Assembly: GCA_004294225.1 (NCBI GenBank)
Contig: REBA01000026.1
Span: 1 to 61,407 of the forward strand
Reading direction: 5' to 3'
DNA length: 61,407 bases
DNA from: Cytophagales bacterium
Lineage (GTDB): Bacteria; Bacteroidota; Bacteroidia; Cytophagales; Cytophagaceae
Numbering within the stretch: the first letter of the stretch is position 1; each line of letters starts with the position of its first letter. Below are positions 33,990 to 44,411 of this stretch, piece by piece. A model generated the notes under the pieces. The model searched no databases and had not been told where the DNA came from. It saw only the letters and a program-made list of their open reading frames with translations. The position numbers and the translations under genes were made by a program.

Positions 33990-36761
33990 TTATTCTCTTT
34001 TTGCTTCTGGTTTTGCCAGTACATGAAGCCATCCTTTCAAACTATCTTTATTTTGACTAGGATTTTGCCTTCTTTCATACGCTAATAGTGCATAATAATA
34101 ATAAACTCCATCACTAAAATTAGGGGACGTTTTATAAGGATTCCAATTCAATTGTGGGTCTCCTTCTTGATAGTGAACCAAAGCACCCCAACGATTATAA
34201 ATATACAACTTTACAGATTTTACTCCCACAGGGAAATTCAAAGGAGCAAAAGCATCGTTCAGACTATCCCCATTAGGAGTAATCAAATTGGGAAGTGCAT
34301 AAAAAACACAATTGTCATTACATTCAATATTACTTCTATCGCCTTCTATATTGGATTCACTAACTGCACTAATGGAGTAGCAAGCGGCTCTAGACTCAAA
34401 ATCGTTATCCACATAATTTCTCTGATTTGGTGCTAAGAATTTATAAAATTTGAATTCGCTCTCTTGGTCGGGGGCTTTGTAAAGATTAAAACCCAATAGA
34501 ATTGTTTTACAATCGATATTAGAAGTGTCGTCGTATATCCAGCTAAGGAAGTTTTGATAAGGTTTCTTTATCAATGAATCCAAGGGGAGGTCGCAATTTT
34601 CGTCTACAAGACTTAGTTTTGGAGTACAAGGTTTAGTAGAGTCGCTTGGTGACAAGCAAATGATCTGAGAAAAATTTACTAATGGACTTGGTAAACTATC
34701 AGAGCAATATTTTCCTCGAGTGGCAATATAATAGCAAAGGGTATCGTCTTTATCTAAACCTGAATCAATGTATTTGCCTCCATTCTCAGAGTTATCTACC
34801 GAGTCTAAAACTATAAATTCCTTTTCTGTTTTTCTTTTTCTGTAAATAATGTGCTTGAATTTAGAATTGTCCCAAGCAGTATTGTACTGCCAACTCAAAG
34901 CTATACTTCTATTGGCTGGTTTACCCATCAAAAACACAGAACTGCTCAATAAAGTAGAAGCTTCTAAGTTCTGGTCTTTTTTCAATAATAACTGATAAGC
35001 CCATTGTTTATCTTTAGTATTAAGGCTTGGTAAAGAATCTACATATGAAGTATCTGAAAGATTATTTGTAGAATAAATCTCTATAAAATTAGCATTAGGA
35101 ATGTTTTCTTTTCTACTTAATGTATAGGAATAGTTTCCATTAAGATTGGCTTTGGGTTTCAGCCAACGAATAGACATTTTTCCTTTATTAGCATCAGTTT
35201 TTATCACAGAGACTTGAGTAGTTATAGGTTCGTAAAAATAAGAACATACAGATACTGCTTCAGAATATACGCTCAAGCCTTGTTTTGAGCCACCAAATCT
35301 AACCCCAAGAACATAATTGTACTGATTGCCTTGCTCTATATTTTTATTGTCTAAATAAATAGTATCATTAATTCCTACTGCTGCAATCTTTACAAAATTT
35401 GATGGAACAGAAGTAGCACAAGCATCTGGGTTATATTTAGCAGTATCGCAATCATTTCTGTAAATGATTATTGAATCCCCGTTAGGGCAAGGGTATTTGT
35501 CCCATCTCAACTTATACCCATTTGGCTGTCGGAGTACAGCTAAATTCTCAGGTCTAGGTCCATTTACTTTGAATTGAATTGTTTTATAATTTACCAATTG
35601 CCTAGAAAGCACTACTTCATCCTTAGCCTGAAAAGTAATGTTATAAGGCAATCTTCTGACAGCATCACATCCTACATCCCAAGTAAGAATACCCTGACCA
35701 GGATTAGCAATAAGATCATTTCTTATAGGATTAGTTAGTTCAAAACTTACTCCATCAGGAAGGGTGAATGCTTTGAGAAAGATATTCTGGTAATTATTAG
35801 GCTTTATAGAATCTGGGTCAAATGCTTTAATGGGTAATTTTATTTGTTTCCCCAGTGCAACTTCAATACATGTATCTTTAGGTAATATAATCTCAGGTCT
35901 TCGATTCCTGTTTTCTTTGATATTAATTTGCATATCTCTTACAATAGTAGATAACCTAGTATAAGTTCCATCTGGTCTTCGCCTCCATTCTGTAATTAAA
36001 ATTGCAAAATTATAAAGACCTTCTTTTACTGGAGAATCCCAAGTAAAATCTCCCGTAACAGGGTTTATTCTAGAAAAAGCAGCTCCTCCTCCAACAGATT
36101 GCCCAGGCTCTACCAAGTCTGGAGCTCTGTATCCAATTATTGGAACAGCATTTCCAGATTGAGGGGTAACTAAAGAAAAAGACAAACTGTCGCCATTCAC
36201 ATCAATTGCACCAGGGTTATGAGTATATGGAACACCTACAGCACCTTCATCAATAGGTGGAATGGTAAGTTCTGGCAATGTATTACTTGATTGACTGGTG
36301 CTAAAAGTAGTTTCTATATAAAATGCTTGAGTGTCACTATTCGACATATTTAAAATATTAGCATTCCGATTTGGATTCCTGAAAGAAATCTTAATATTAC
36401 TGAGCCCAGATGGAATGTTTCTAACTGTGCCTTTATAGATATATCTCCTTGTTTCGGAATTAATGTCTACAATAGAACTATAAGGAACTTTTACAGAAGG
36501 TATATTCGCATTATAAAAAACAAATTCGGCACTTTCAGCGTCCCTAATTAATTCTGGAGCGACATTTAGTGCTTCTATTTTTAAATAAAGCACCATTGTA
36601 AATTCTAAAGTAGAATTACCAACCAAGCGTGCAGTAATTTCACCTGCTTTTATGTGAGTAGCATTAGCTTTATAAACCACATATTGGTTCGTAATTAATA
36701 TAAATATTAATATTACTAATCGAGAGAACATCAAATGATTATTTTTTCTAATAGCTATCAC
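33990..36761 (-). CDS. Large T9SS type-B (gliding-motility-associated C-terminal) surface protein
   Basis: A 923-residue exported protein that begins, after a signal peptide (about 1-35), with THIKAGEITARLVG, a recognisable start of a Bacteroidota surface-protein group. The middle holds cadherin-like/Ig-like beta domains (about 160-400) and fibronectin-like repeats (about 400-790). The end is the CHU_C sorting domain (ALPNLITPNGDSLNDAF, LYIYNRWGALV, NWNP, FSDGVYYYYALL). Predicted to be carried by the type IX system to the surface. Its partner or ligand is unknown. Confidence 0.85.
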   Translation of the reverse strand: MIAIRKNNHLMFSRLVILIFILITNQYVVYKANATHIKAGEITARLVGNSTLEFTMVLYLKIEALNVAPELIRDAESAEFVFYNANIPSVKVPYSSIVDINSETRRYIYKGTVRNIPSGLSNIKISFRNPNRNANILNMSNSDTQAFYIETTFSTSQSSNTLPELTIPPIDEGAVGVPYTHNPGAIDVNGDSLSFSLVTPQSGNAVPIIGYRAPDLVEPGQSVGGGAAFSRINPVTGDFTWDSPVKEGLYNFAILITEWRRRPDGTYTRLSTIVRDMQINIKENRNRRPEIILPKDTCIEVALGKQIKLPIKAFDPDSIKPNNYQNIFLKAFTLPDGVSFELTNPIRNDLIANPGQGILTWDVGCDAVRRLPYNITFQAKDEVVLSRQLVNYKTIQFKVNGPRPENLAVLRQPNGYKLRWDKYPCPNGDSIIIYRNDCDTAKYNPDACATSVPSNFVKIAAVGINDTIYLDNKNIEQGNQYNYVLGVRFGGSKQGLSVYSEAVSVCSYFYEPITTQVSVIKTDANKGKMSIRWLKPKANLNGNYSYTLSRKENIPNANFIEIYSTNNLSDTSYVDSLPSLNTKDKQWAYQLLLKKDQNLEASTLLSSSVFLMGKPANRSIALSWQYNTAWDNSKFKHIIYRKRKTEKEFIVLDSVDNSENGGKYIDSGLDKDDTLCYYIATRGKYCSDSLPSPLVNFSQIICLSPSDSTKPCTPKLSLVDENCDLPLDSLIKKPYQNFLSWIYDDTSNIDCKTILLGFNLYKAPDQESEFKFYKFLAPNQRNYVDNDFESRAACYSISAVSESNIEGDRSNIECNDNCVFYALPNLITPNGDSLNDAFAPLNFPVGVKSVKLYIYNRWGALVHYQEGDPQLNWNPYKTSPNFSDGVYYYYALLAYERRQNPSQNKDSLKGWLHVLAKPEAKRE

Positions 36762-36939
36762 AAAATTAAATTAAGCCATCTCATCAACAATTAACAAAAG
36801 GCGATGTTTTTAAATTAAATCTTTATGCAAAATACATAAAAGAATTCAAATGAAAGTTGAATAAAAGAATTAAGTAGAATTTAAAACCATCAATTAATAT
36901 CAATATAGATTCTAAATTATTAGCGAATATGAAAATTGG

Positions 36940-36971
36940 TTTTGTTTAATATGTTTTACAATGTATTTTTG
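36940..36971 (+). promoter_or_regulatory. Promoter of the sdhCAB operon
   Basis: TTTTG at 36940-36944 and TATTTTTG at 36964-36971 are 19 bases apart, matching the Bacteroidota promoter consensus. The sdhC start codon is 48 bases downstream. Confidence 0.65.
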
Positions 36972-37019
36972 AAGGCGTTTTTAAATAAAAACTTTAATTA
37001 AATTATAAACACTAAAAAA

Positions 37020-37697
37020 ATGAATTGGTTTCTTAAAACTTTCTCGGGTTCGATAGGTAGGAAATTATTAATGGCTCTTACAGGCCTTTTTTTATGCACC
37101 TTTCTTATTGTTCATCTAATTGGTAATTTTCAGCTTCTAAAACAAGATGGAGGCGAAGCATTTAACTTTTATGCAAAGTTTATGACTTCTAACCCTATAA
37201 TAAAAACCACCTCCTATTTATTATACAGTTCTATAGTATTACACATTATTGTTGCAATATTAATTACCCTTCAAAACAAAAAATCTAGACCACAAGGCTA
37301 TGTAGTGTCTAAGAACAAAAGTAGTTGGGCATCAAGAAATATGGGAATATTAGGTACATTTATACTTGTTTTTATTGTAGTTCACATGAAAGACTTTTGG
37401 GCAGAATATCACTTTGAAGATTTGCCAATGTACCAATTAAAGGATGGTAGTATGGTTAAAGATCTTTATTTAGAAGTATTTGGTGCCTTCAAAAACATCT
37501 ATTATGTTGGTCTTTATGTATTTTGCATGGGAGCAGTAGGTTACCATTTATGGCATGGATTTGAAAGCGGATTTCAAACTTTGGGTTTAAACCATAAAAA
37601 ATATACCCCTTGGATACAATCCTCCGGAAAAGCATTTTCAGTTCTTATTGCAGCAGCATTTGCATTTATTCCTTTGTATATTTATTTTATAGCCTAA
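37020..37697 (+). CDS. sdhC: Succinate dehydrogenase cytochrome b subunit
   Basis: A 225-residue membrane anchor with five hydrophobic spans, the single-polypeptide type found in Bacteroidota and in Wolinella-type fumarate reductases. Haem-ligand histidines are visible in LIVHLIGNFQL, VLHIIVAI, FIVVHMKDFW and VGYHLWHG. It binds haem b and passes electrons to menaquinone. First gene of sdhCAB, 12 bases before sdhA. Confidence 0.93.
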   Translation: MNWFLKTFSGSIGRKLLMALTGLFLCTFLIVHLIGNFQLLKQDGGEAFNFYAKFMTSNPIIKTTSYLLYSSIVLHIIVAILITLQNKKSRPQGYVVSKNKSSWASRNMGILGTFILVFIVVHMKDFWAEYHFEDLPMYQLKDGSMVKDLYLEVFGAFKNIYYVGLYVFCMGAVGYHLWHGFESGFQTLGLNHKKYTPWIQSSGKAFSVLIAAAFAFIPLYIYFIA

Positions 37698-37709
37698 CCT
37701 CTTATTGAT

Positions 37710-39623
37710 ATGATATTAGATTCAAAAATACCTGATGGCCCTATTGCAGAAAAATGGGGCAAACACAAATTTAATCTTAAACTAGTAAACCCTGCTAACA
37801 AAAGAAAATATGAAATCATTGTAGTAGGAACAGGTTTGGCAGGAGCATCAGCTGCTGCATCCCTAGCAGAATTAGGTTATAAAGTAAAGGCATTTTGTTT
37901 TCAAGACAGCCCTAGAAGAGCTCATAGTATTGCTGCCCAAGGGGGTATAAATGCAGCTAAAAACTACAGAAATGATGGCGATAGCGTATATAGACTTTTT
38001 TATGATACCGTAAAAGGTGGAGACTATAGAGCCAGAGAAGCTAACGTATACAGACTTGCAGAGGTAAGCCGAAATATAATCGACCAATGTGTTGCACAAG
38101 GTGTGCCGTTTGCAAGAGAATATGGCGGATACCTAGACAATCGTTCCTTTGGTGGATCTCAAGTATCTAGAACATTCTACGCAAGAGGTCAAACAGGGCA
38201 ACAATTATTATTAGGTGCTTATAGTGCGTTATCACGCCAAATCGCTGAAGGAAATGTTACCATGTTCACTAGATCTGAAATGCTTGATTTAGTAATGGTA
38301 GATGGTGTAGCACAAGGAATTGTCACTAGAAACCTAGTTACTGGTGCAATAGAATCTCATGCAGCTCATGCAGTTCTTCTTTGCACTGGAGGTTATGGTA
38401 ACGTATTTTACCTTTCCACCAATGCCCAAGGCTCAAACGTAACTGCAGCATGGAGAGCACATAAAAAAGGAGCTTTGTTTGCAAACCCTTGTTTTACACA
38501 GATTCACCCTACATGTATCCCAGTTTCTGGTGACCATCAATCTAAACTTACACTAATGAGCGAAAGTTTGAGAAACGATGGTAGGGTTTGGGTTCCTAAA
38601 AATGAAGGAGATAAAAGAAGTCCTGAACTTATTCCGGAAGAGGAAAGAGATTATTTCTTAGAAAGAAAATATCCCTCCTTTGGAAATCTTGTTCCTAGAG
38701 ATGTAGCATCCCGTAACGCAAAAGAAATGTGTGATGCAAACAAAGGAGTTGGTGCAAGTGGCTTGGCAGTATATTTAGATTTTTCAGACTCTGTAAAAAG
38801 AAATGGTGAACCTTGGGTAAAAGAAAAATATGGCAATCTATTTGACATGTATGCTCAGATAACAGGTGAAAATCCATATAAATCTCCAATGAGAATCTAC
38901 CCAGCAGTACATTATACTATGGGTGGCCTATGGGTAGATTATAATTTAATGACCACTATCAAAGGTTTGTATGCACTCGGGGAGTGTAATTTCTCAGACC
39001 ACGGTGCCAACAGATTAGGAGCAAGTGCTTTAATGCAAGGTTTGGCAGATGGTTACTTTGTTATTCCTTATACTGTAGGTGACTATTTAGCTACTATAGG
39101 TCCAAAACCAATTAATGCTTCACATCCAGCTTTCAAACAAGCAGAAGAAGATGCCAAAGCTTATGTTAATAAATTATTATCTATCAATGGTAATCAAACA
39201 GTTACTCATTACCACAGAGAGTTAGGAAAAATCATTTGGGAATATTGCGGAATGGCTAGAAGTAGTGAAGGACTTAATAAAGCAAAGGGAATGATACAAT
39301 CCCTTAAAGCTGACTTCTGGAGCAATGTAAAAGTGTTGGGAGAAGGAGAAGAATTGAACCAATCATTAGAGAAAGCAGGAAGAGTAGCAGATTTTATCGA
39401 ATTAGGGGAACTAATGATTGACGATGCTTTAGCAAGAAACGAATCTTGTGGAGGACACTTCAGAGTGGAATACCAAACAGAAGAAGGAGAAGCCTTAAGA
39501 AACGATGATGATTATGCTTATGTAGCTGCTTGGGAATTCAAAGGAGATGGACAAGCCGAACAATTGCATAAAGAAAAATTGGTATTCGAAAATGTAAAAC
39601 TAACTCAAAGAAGTTATAAATAA
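37710..39623 (+). CDS. sdhA: Succinate dehydrogenase flavoprotein subunit
   Basis: A 637-residue flavoprotein that oxidises succinate to fumarate. The FAD-binding motif is [12 protein letters not shown] (about 37-48); [14 protein letters not shown] gives the histidine that attaches FAD covalently. The active-site region [14 protein letters not shown], the [14 protein letters not shown] segment and [14 protein letters not shown] are all present. Length fits the 630-670 residue Bacteroidota form. Confidence 0.96.
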   Translation: MILDSKIPDGPIAEKWGKHKFNLKLVNPANKRKYEIIVVGTGLAGASAAASLAELGYKVKAFCFQDSPRRAHSIAAQGGINAAKNYRNDGDSVYRLFYDTVKGGDYRAREANVYRLAEVSRNIIDQCVAQGVPFAREYGGYLDNRSFGGSQVSRTFYARGQTGQQLLLGAYSALSRQIAEGNVTMFTRSEMLDLVMVDGVAQGIVTRNLVTGAIESHAAHAVLLCTGGYGNVFYLSTNAQGSNVTAAWRAHKKGALFANPCFTQIHPTCIPVSGDHQSKLTLMSESLRNDGRVWVPKNEGDKRSPELIPEEERDYFLERKYPSFGNLVPRDVASRNAKEMCDANKGVGASGLAVYLDFSDSVKRNGEPWVKEKYGNLFDMYAQITGENPYKSPMRIYPAVHYTMGGLWVDYNLMTTIKGLYALGECNFSDHGANRLGASALMQGLADGYFVIPYTVGDYLATIGPKPINASHPAFKQAEEDAKAYVNKLLSINGNQTVTHYHRELGKIIWEYCGMARSSEGLNKAKGMIQSLKADFWSNVKVLGEGEELNQSLEKAGRVADFIELGELMIDDALARNESCGGHFRVEYQTEEGEALRNDDDYAYVAAWEFKGDGQAEQLHKEKLVFENVKLTQRSYK

Positions 39624-39679
39624 TTTTCAATAACAACACTAATAAATAAAAAAGATTCTTAATTCAAAAAAGATAAAAT

Positions 39680-40444
39680 ATGTCTGGAAATATGAATTTG
39701 ACTTTGAAAGTTTGGAGACAAAAAGATGGAAAGTCACAAGGTAAAATAGTAGATTATCAAGTAAAAGGAATATCTCCTGATATGTCTTTTCTTGAAATGT
39801 TTGATGTATTGAATGAAGACTTAATCAAAAAAGGAGAAACCCCAATATCATTTGACCACGACTGTAGAGAAGGCATATGCGGAATGTGCAGTATGCATAT
39901 CAACGGAAGACCTCATGGCCCCAAAACAGGAATTACTACTTGCCAATTGCACATGCGTTCTTTCAAAGATGGAGATACAATAGTAGTAGAACCTTGGAGA
40001 GCATCTGCATTTCCAGTTGTAAAAGATTTAGTTGTAGATCGTTCTGCGTTTGACCGAATTATTCAGGCTGGCGGATATATATCAGTTAATACTGGCGAAG
40101 CACCAGATGCTAATGCAATACCTATTCCCAAAAAATATGCTGACGAGGCATTCGATGCAGCTACTTGTATTGGTTGTGGTGCTTGTGTAGCTGCATGCAA
40201 AAATGCTTCTGCAATGCTTTTTGTTTCTGCTAAAGTTTCTCAATTAGCCTTATTGCCTCAAGGCGATGCTGAAAGAAAACAAAGAGTAGAAAGTATGGTA
40301 GACCAAATGAATGAGGAAGGGTTTGGTGCTTGTACTAATACTGGTGCTTGTTCTGCTGAATGTCCCAAAGAAATTAGTCAGGTAAACATCGCAAGATTGA
40401 ATAGAGAATATATATCTGCAAAACTTACTTCTGATAATATTTAG
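39680..40444 (+). CDS. sdhB: Succinate dehydrogenase iron-sulfur subunit
   Basis: A 254-residue protein carrying the 2Fe-2S, 4Fe-4S and 3Fe-4S clusters. The plant-type ferredoxin cysteines are in CREGICGMC and TTCQLH; the second domain has [13 protein letters not shown] and [15 protein letters not shown]. It completes the sdhCAB operon, 56 bases after sdhA, and is followed by a strong hairpin. Confidence 0.95.
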   Translation: MSGNMNLTLKVWRQKDGKSQGKIVDYQVKGISPDMSFLEMFDVLNEDLIKKGETPISFDHDCREGICGMCSMHINGRPHGPKTGITTCQLHMRSFKDGDTIVVEPWRASAFPVVKDLVVDRSAFDRIIQAGGYISVNTGEAPDANAIPIPKKYADEAFDAATCIGCGACVAACKNASAMLFVSAKVSQLALLPQGDAERKQRVESMVDQMNEEGFGACTNTGACSAECPKEISQVNIARLNREYISAKLTSDNI

Positions 40445-40454
40445 GATTTTAAAC

Positions 40455-40501
40455 AATATCAAGAGGGTTTAAGCAATATTTGCAAAAACTTTCTTGATAT
40501 T
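40455..40501. terminator. Hairpin terminator between sdhB and kynU
   Basis: A 16-base stem pairs AATATCAAGAGGGTTT (40455-40470) with AAACTTTCTTGATATT (40486-40501), using two G-U pairs, around a 15-base loop. It lies between convergent genes, 10 bases after the sdhB stop. Confidence 0.7.
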
Positions 40502-40554
40502 TAAAATTAGCTCACTAGCATTGCAATAATTAATTCAACCTATTATTCCAAAAT

Positions 40555-41841
40555 CTATTGGATAAGATGAGCATGTTTCTTGAAAAATTCTACAAATTGA
40601 TACACTTCTTCAAAAGTATTGTATAAAGGAACTGGAGTTATTCTTAACACCTCATTTGCTCGCATATCTATCACAAATTCATTTTTTTTGATCAATTCAT
40701 AGAGCGATGGGCAATCTTGAATAACCAATATCGAAACTTGAGCACCTCTTTGGTCTAAAGCTAAGGGTGTGATGATTTTAAACTTAAAAGGAGTTGATGT
40801 ATCAATACATTTTTCCTTTAGAAGAAACAATAAGTAACTGGTCAGATGCTGACTTTTATAAAGTAAATTATTGAATCCTGCTTCTTGAAACACTTGAAGA
40901 GAAGCCAACTGAACTGCCATAGAGATTACAGGAGCATTACTTAGTTGAAATCCATTTGCATCTAATGAAGGAATGAAATTTTTATTCATTTTGAATCTAT
41001 CTTCAGAGCGATTCCCCCACCAACCAGAAGGTCTAATTAAATTTGGCTTTTGCGTGTGTTTTTCATGAACATACAAACCTCCCACACCCCCAGGCCCTGC
41101 ATTGAGGTATTTATAACTACACCAAACAGCAAAATCTACTTCAGCCTTATGTAACTCGATACTTACATTTCCAATAGCATGGGCAAGATCTAAACCAATA
41201 ATGGCTCCCGCTGCTTTAGCCGCCTTGGCTATTTTTTCTACTCTTAGTTTCTGACCAGTATAATAATTGACAGTGCTCAAAAACACCAATGAAAGGCTGT
41301 CTTTATTAGCTTCAATAAGTTGGATAATCTTTTCTTCATCGTATAAGTCAGACCCGACACTAGGGGGAATCTCGATGATTGTTTGTTCAGGTTTTAGCCC
41401 ATGAAGTTCTACTTGAGAACTAAGAGCATAAAGGTCAGAAGAGAAATTTCTTGACTCAGTAATGATTTTAAACCTTTTATTATTTGGGCGATAAAAGGCC
41501 GCCAACATTATGTGTAAATTAGCAGTAAGCGAATTCATTACTGCAATTTCATTAGGTAAGGCACCAAGTAGTGGGCAAATTAAATCTTGAAATTTCAAGT
41601 GATATGTAGCCCAAGAATCATCACCCATGAAGTGACCTTCAACGCCCATATTCGCCCAGTCATTAAGAACTTTTTCTAAATGTTGTGAGGTAGAATTGGC
41701 TTGCAGCCCTAAAGAATTGCCACAAAAATAAATTACTTTATTGCCATTTTTAATTGGAATATGAAATCTGTTTTTGAATGATTTCAGTATATCCTCATCA
41801 TCCATTTTTTGTGCGTAAGCAATCGTATTTTCAAAAATCAT
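40555..41841 (-). CDS. kynU: Kynureninase
   Basis: A 428-residue PLP enzyme that cleaves kynurenine or 3-hydroxykynurenine to anthranilate or 3-hydroxyanthranilate plus alanine. The N-terminal CGNSLGLQ (about 40-47), the cofactor aspartate in GLDLAHAIGN (about 216-225) and the PLP lysine K244 in WCSYKYLNAGPG are all present. Length is standard. No other kynurenine-pathway gene is in view, so use for NAD synthesis or tryptophan breakdown is open. Confidence 0.94.
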   Translation of the reverse strand: MIFENTIAYAQKMDDEDILKSFKNRFHIPIKNGNKVIYFCGNSLGLQANSTSQHLEKVLNDWANMGVEGHFMGDDSWATYHLKFQDLICPLLGALPNEIAVMNSLTANLHIMLAAFYRPNNKRFKIITESRNFSSDLYALSSQVELHGLKPEQTIIEIPPSVGSDLYDEEKIIQLIEANKDSLSLVFLSTVNYYTGQKLRVEKIAKAAKAAGAIIGLDLAHAIGNVSIELHKAEVDFAVWCSYKYLNAGPGGVGGLYVHEKHTQKPNLIRPSGWWGNRSEDRFKMNKNFIPSLDANGFQLSNAPVISMAVQLASLQVFQEAGFNNLLYKSQHLTSYLLFLLKEKCIDTSTPFKFKIITPLALDQRGAQVSILVIQDCPSLYELIKKNEFVIDMRANEVLRITPVPLYNTFEEVYQFVEFFKKHAHLIQ

Positions 41842-41983
41842 TTTGCAATTTAAAAAATATTAGATTGGCTAAATAAAAATAGTTCATTAATAGATTCATG
41901 GTACTTCACAGGTGCTTAAAAAATCTTTAAATATTTAAAGTCTATCCATTAAAATTTATGTTTCTTTATAACTATTTGTTTGG

Positions 41984-41991
41984 TAACTTTG
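41984..41991 (+). promoter_or_regulatory. Minus-7 promoter element for the 42.0-kb envelope genes
   Basis: TAACTTTG matches TAnnTTTG 21 bases before the start codon of the next gene. No clear TTG is at the expected distance upstream. Confidence 0.4.
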
Positions 41992-42012
41992 AGTTAAATA
42001 TCAAAGATATAC

Positions 42013-42669
42013 ATGAGAAATATCCTCTTTAGTTTTCTACTACTATTTTGCTTATTAATTGCTCCTTTTAGCAAAGCAATTGAACCATTAGTATATTTCA
42101 CTCAAAAGCCTAATTATTCTAATTATTCAGTATTTGCTCAAAAATCTAAATTAGAGGGATTTAATATTAAATTATCTCCTTCCTTATTTTGGAAGACTAC
42201 CACAATTGAGTTTGAGTATCCTATTGCTAAACACATTAGTTTAGGAGTAAATGTATCTGCAAAACTAGGCAGATGGGATGGGAAAAAAGTCAATAGAACT
42301 ATGCCCAATGAAGATTATTTAAACAATGGGTTTGCTGTAGAGTTTGTAGGTAAATATTATTTCAAACACGAAGCACCAGAGGGTTTGTACGTTCAAGCTA
42401 ATTTAGCCTATAATAATTTTTTCTATCAAGATGGTACTACTAGACCATTTTCATTTTTCACTCATTGGAGGGAACAAGATGGAGCAAATTCCTTACCGTT
42501 CAGAGCACCTAAACCATTTCAATTCGGTGTAGGAGTGGGTTATCAGGTAATATTATTGCCCAAACATTTTATTGGAAATGTAATGATTGGAACTTTAGGT
42601 AATTTTAATGGTGAAAACGAATTTCAATTTTCTATCTATTTAGCCCCTTCATTAGGTTATGTTTTTTAA
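42013..42669 (+). CDS. Predicted outer-membrane beta-barrel protein, unknown family
   Basis: A 218-residue protein with a signal peptide (about 1-23, ending FSKAIE) and alternating aromatic strands that end in the barrel-type terminus IYLAPSLGYVF. Segments such as HISLGVNVSAKLGRW and FQFGVGVGYQVI look like membrane beta-strands. I recognise no named family. It overlaps the following lipoprotein gene by 11 bases, suggesting a coupled pair. Confidence 0.6.
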   Translation: MRNILFSFLLLFCLLIAPFSKAIEPLVYFTQKPNYSNYSVFAQKSKLEGFNIKLSPSLFWKTTTIEFEYPIAKHISLGVNVSAKLGRWDGKKVNRTMPNEDYLNNGFAVEFVGKYYFKHEAPEGLYVQANLAYNNFFYQDGTTRPFSFFTHWREQDGANSLPFRAPKPFQFGVGVGYQVILLPKHFIGNVMIGTLGNFNGENEFQFSIYLAPSLGYVF

Positions 42670-43066
42670 AAAATATCTTTTAAAATTCCTGTTATTGATA
42701 GGTTCTTTTTTTCTACTCAATTGCGAGAAAGAAGCAGATACTCCAGACAATAGATTAATTGGAACTTGGTCAGATGGTAACGTAGATTATACTTTTTCTA
42801 AATCCATGATTTTGGGTGTAAAATATAAAAGAGATGGAATTGCCCAGAATGTAATTAAGACAGACAGTATCTGGGGAACTTATTCTGTAGACAACAAACG
42901 TTCAAATATTTATTTTAATGCTCAATTCTATACAGAAAAAGCAAACCCTAGCTTAATTATAAAAAAAGATTTACAATTACCCGTCTGGAATTATTCTTTC
43001 TCTAATGACAGCACACTAGAGTTCACTTCAAATAGCATTAGAGGACTGTTAAGAAAAGCTCAATGA
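42659..43066 (+). CDS. Hypothetical lipoprotein
   Basis: A 135-residue protein with a lipoprotein signal (FLLLIGSFFLLNCEKEAD; lipid cysteine about residue 22) and a small lipocalin-like segment beginning RLIGTWSDGNVDYTFSK, a pattern seen in many Bacteroidota lipoproteins that monitor or store small molecules. No function can be assigned. Translation is coupled to the upstream barrel protein, and prmC follows after 17 bases. Confidence 0.65.
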   Translation: MFFKKYLLKFLLLIGSFFLLNCEKEADTPDNRLIGTWSDGNVDYTFSKSMILGVKYKRDGIAQNVIKTDSIWGTYSVDNKRSNIYFNAQFYTEKANPSLIIKKDLQLPVWNYSFSNDSTLEFTSNSIRGLLRKAQ

Positions 43067-43083
43067 GGAATTGATTTTTTGAA

Positions 43084-43959
43084 ATGAATTTATCTGCTAG
43101 AGCTTTATTTAATGATGTTGTTAAATCTATCAATATTTATTCCTTAGAAGAAAAAAAAGCTTTAGCTTTTCTGATATTAGAAAAGACACTTCTTATCAAC
43201 AAAAATCAAATATTAACAGCTGCTTCAATACCTTTTCCTTCAGAAGTTGAAATTGAAAATTTAAATTTAATTCTGGGGAGAATTAATGCATCTGAACCTA
43301 TTCAATATATTTTTGAAGAAGCTGATTTCTTTGGAAAAAAGTATTTTGTGAATCCATCAGTACTAATTCCAAGGCAAGAAACAGAGGAGCTGGTTTGGAA
43401 AATTGTAAATGAAACAGAAACAAACAAAACAGTCAGAATATTAGACCTATGCACTGGTAGCGGTTGTATTGCTATTTCTTTAGCTCATTCGTTACCAAAC
43501 TCAATTTGTAAAGGAATAGACATAAGTAATGAAGCTTTAGCAATAGCTACTAAAAATGCTTTAAATCAAAATGTATCTGTTCAATTCTTTCAACAGGATG
43601 TTTTTAAATCCTTTAATGAACAAATTAAAGGTAACAAATACGATATCCTAGTAAGCAACCCACCTTACGTTACAGAATCAGAGAAGACCATGATGCATAC
43701 CAATGTATTATCCTATGAGCCTCATCTTGCACTCTTCGTTTCGAACGAAACACCTCTTATATTTTATGAGGCGATTCTAAAAAAAGCCAAATCATTATTA
43801 CAAAAAGGCGGAAGACTTTATTTCGAGATTAATGAGTCATTTGGGCAAACCCTAAAAACTTTAATGAGCAAAGAGGGTTTTTCCGATATAGAGATAAGCA
43901 AAGATATTCATGGAAAAGATAGAATAGCCCGAGCAACTTGGGAGCAGGATATCATATAG
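43084..43959 (+). CDS. prmC: Peptide chain release factor N5-glutamine methyltransferase
   Basis: A 291-residue class I methyltransferase that modifies the GGQ glutamine of release factors 1 and 2. The N-terminal helical domain ends near EPIQYIFEEADFFGKKYFVN; motif I is DLCTGSGCIA (121-130), and the catalytic NPPY lies at 192-195. The last ~28 codons are also present as a direct duplicate 649 bases downstream, on the far side of an inserted element; the gene itself is intact. Confidence 0.94.
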   Translation: MNLSARALFNDVVKSINIYSLEEKKALAFLILEKTLLINKNQILTAASIPFPSEVEIENLNLILGRINASEPIQYIFEEADFFGKKYFVNPSVLIPRQETEELVWKIVNETETNKTVRILDLCTGSGCIAISLAHSLPNSICKGIDISNEALAIATKNALNQNVSVQFFQQDVFKSFNEQIKGNKYDILVSNPPYVTESEKTMMHTNVLSYEPHLALFVSNETPLIFYEAILKKAKSLLQKGGRLYFEINESFGQTLKTLMSKEGFSDIEISKDIHGKDRIARATWEQDII

Positions 43960-43978
43960 TGTTATCAAACTGCATTTT
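43873..43978 (+). repeat. Left copy of 106-bp direct repeat (prmC 3' end)
   Basis: This block covers the last codons of prmC, its stop, and the first bases of the shared convergent end with the sugar-transferase gene. It recurs at 44522-44627 with a single base difference (T versus C within GAAAAGAYAGAATAG). The two copies bracket the inserted element. Confidence 0.95.
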
Positions 43979-43980
43979 CT

Positions 43981-44091
43981 CCTGATTTTGACACCTATAC
44001 GTCTTTAATTATTGGCAATCAAATTGTTAATTTTTAGGGCGTACCCCACACTATAAGTAATTTTTAATTTCTTTGCTGGGGGTTACATTGG
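43981..44091. repeat. Left 111-bp terminal inverted repeat
   Basis: It starts CCTGATTTTGACACCTATAC and ends GGGGGTTACATTGG. It is the reverse complement of 44412-44522 with three mismatches in 111 bases. Confidence 0.95.
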
Positions 44092-44277
44092 GGAGTTTTT
44101 GTCAATACGCATGTAGGTCATGACACAAACATGAAAGAAGAAATTGAAAAAGTCAATAAAAAAATCATCAAATTTTCGCCCCACACTTTTGGTAAAATCA
44201 ACCCAAAAAGCCCTTAATTTCGCCCTAAACTAACTTTTTGAAATTGTAAGTGTCAAACTCAGGAAAAAAGTCAAAAA

Positions 44278-44317
44278 AATAAGAAAGTCTCCACTTCAAG
44301 ATGGAGACTTTCTTATT
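44278..44317. terminator. Perfect hairpin terminator inside the element
   Basis: A 16-base stem (44278-44293 with 44302-44317; core AAGTCTCC/GGAGACTT) with an 8-base loop and flanking A/T runs. It lies just past the stop codon of the captured minus-strand gene tail, as a native terminator would. Confidence 0.85.
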
Positions 44318-44324
44318 TTAAAGC

Positions 44325-44411
44325 TTAAAAAGGATAAGCACCTTCATCAACCAATCTCTTGGTAATTCTTCTTCTTGCATCTTTGGTGTTTAAAGGAGTA
44401 GCTTTTGTAAA
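44325..44411 (-). pseudogene. Captured 3' fragment of an unidentified gene
   Basis: On the minus strand, 28 codons end in a TAA and read FTKATPLNTKDARRR...LVDEGAYPF. The composition (basic run, then DEGAYPF at the terminus) looks like the end of a real protein, and a terminator follows. The upstream part of the gene is missing because the frame runs into the inverted terminus. I do not recognise the parent gene. Confidence 0.45.

Noticed and set aside
44131..44217. 28-residue frame MKEEIEKVNKK...KINPKSP within the inserted element
   Set aside because: Too short and without recognisable transposase motifs; could be a remnant but not supportable as a gene.
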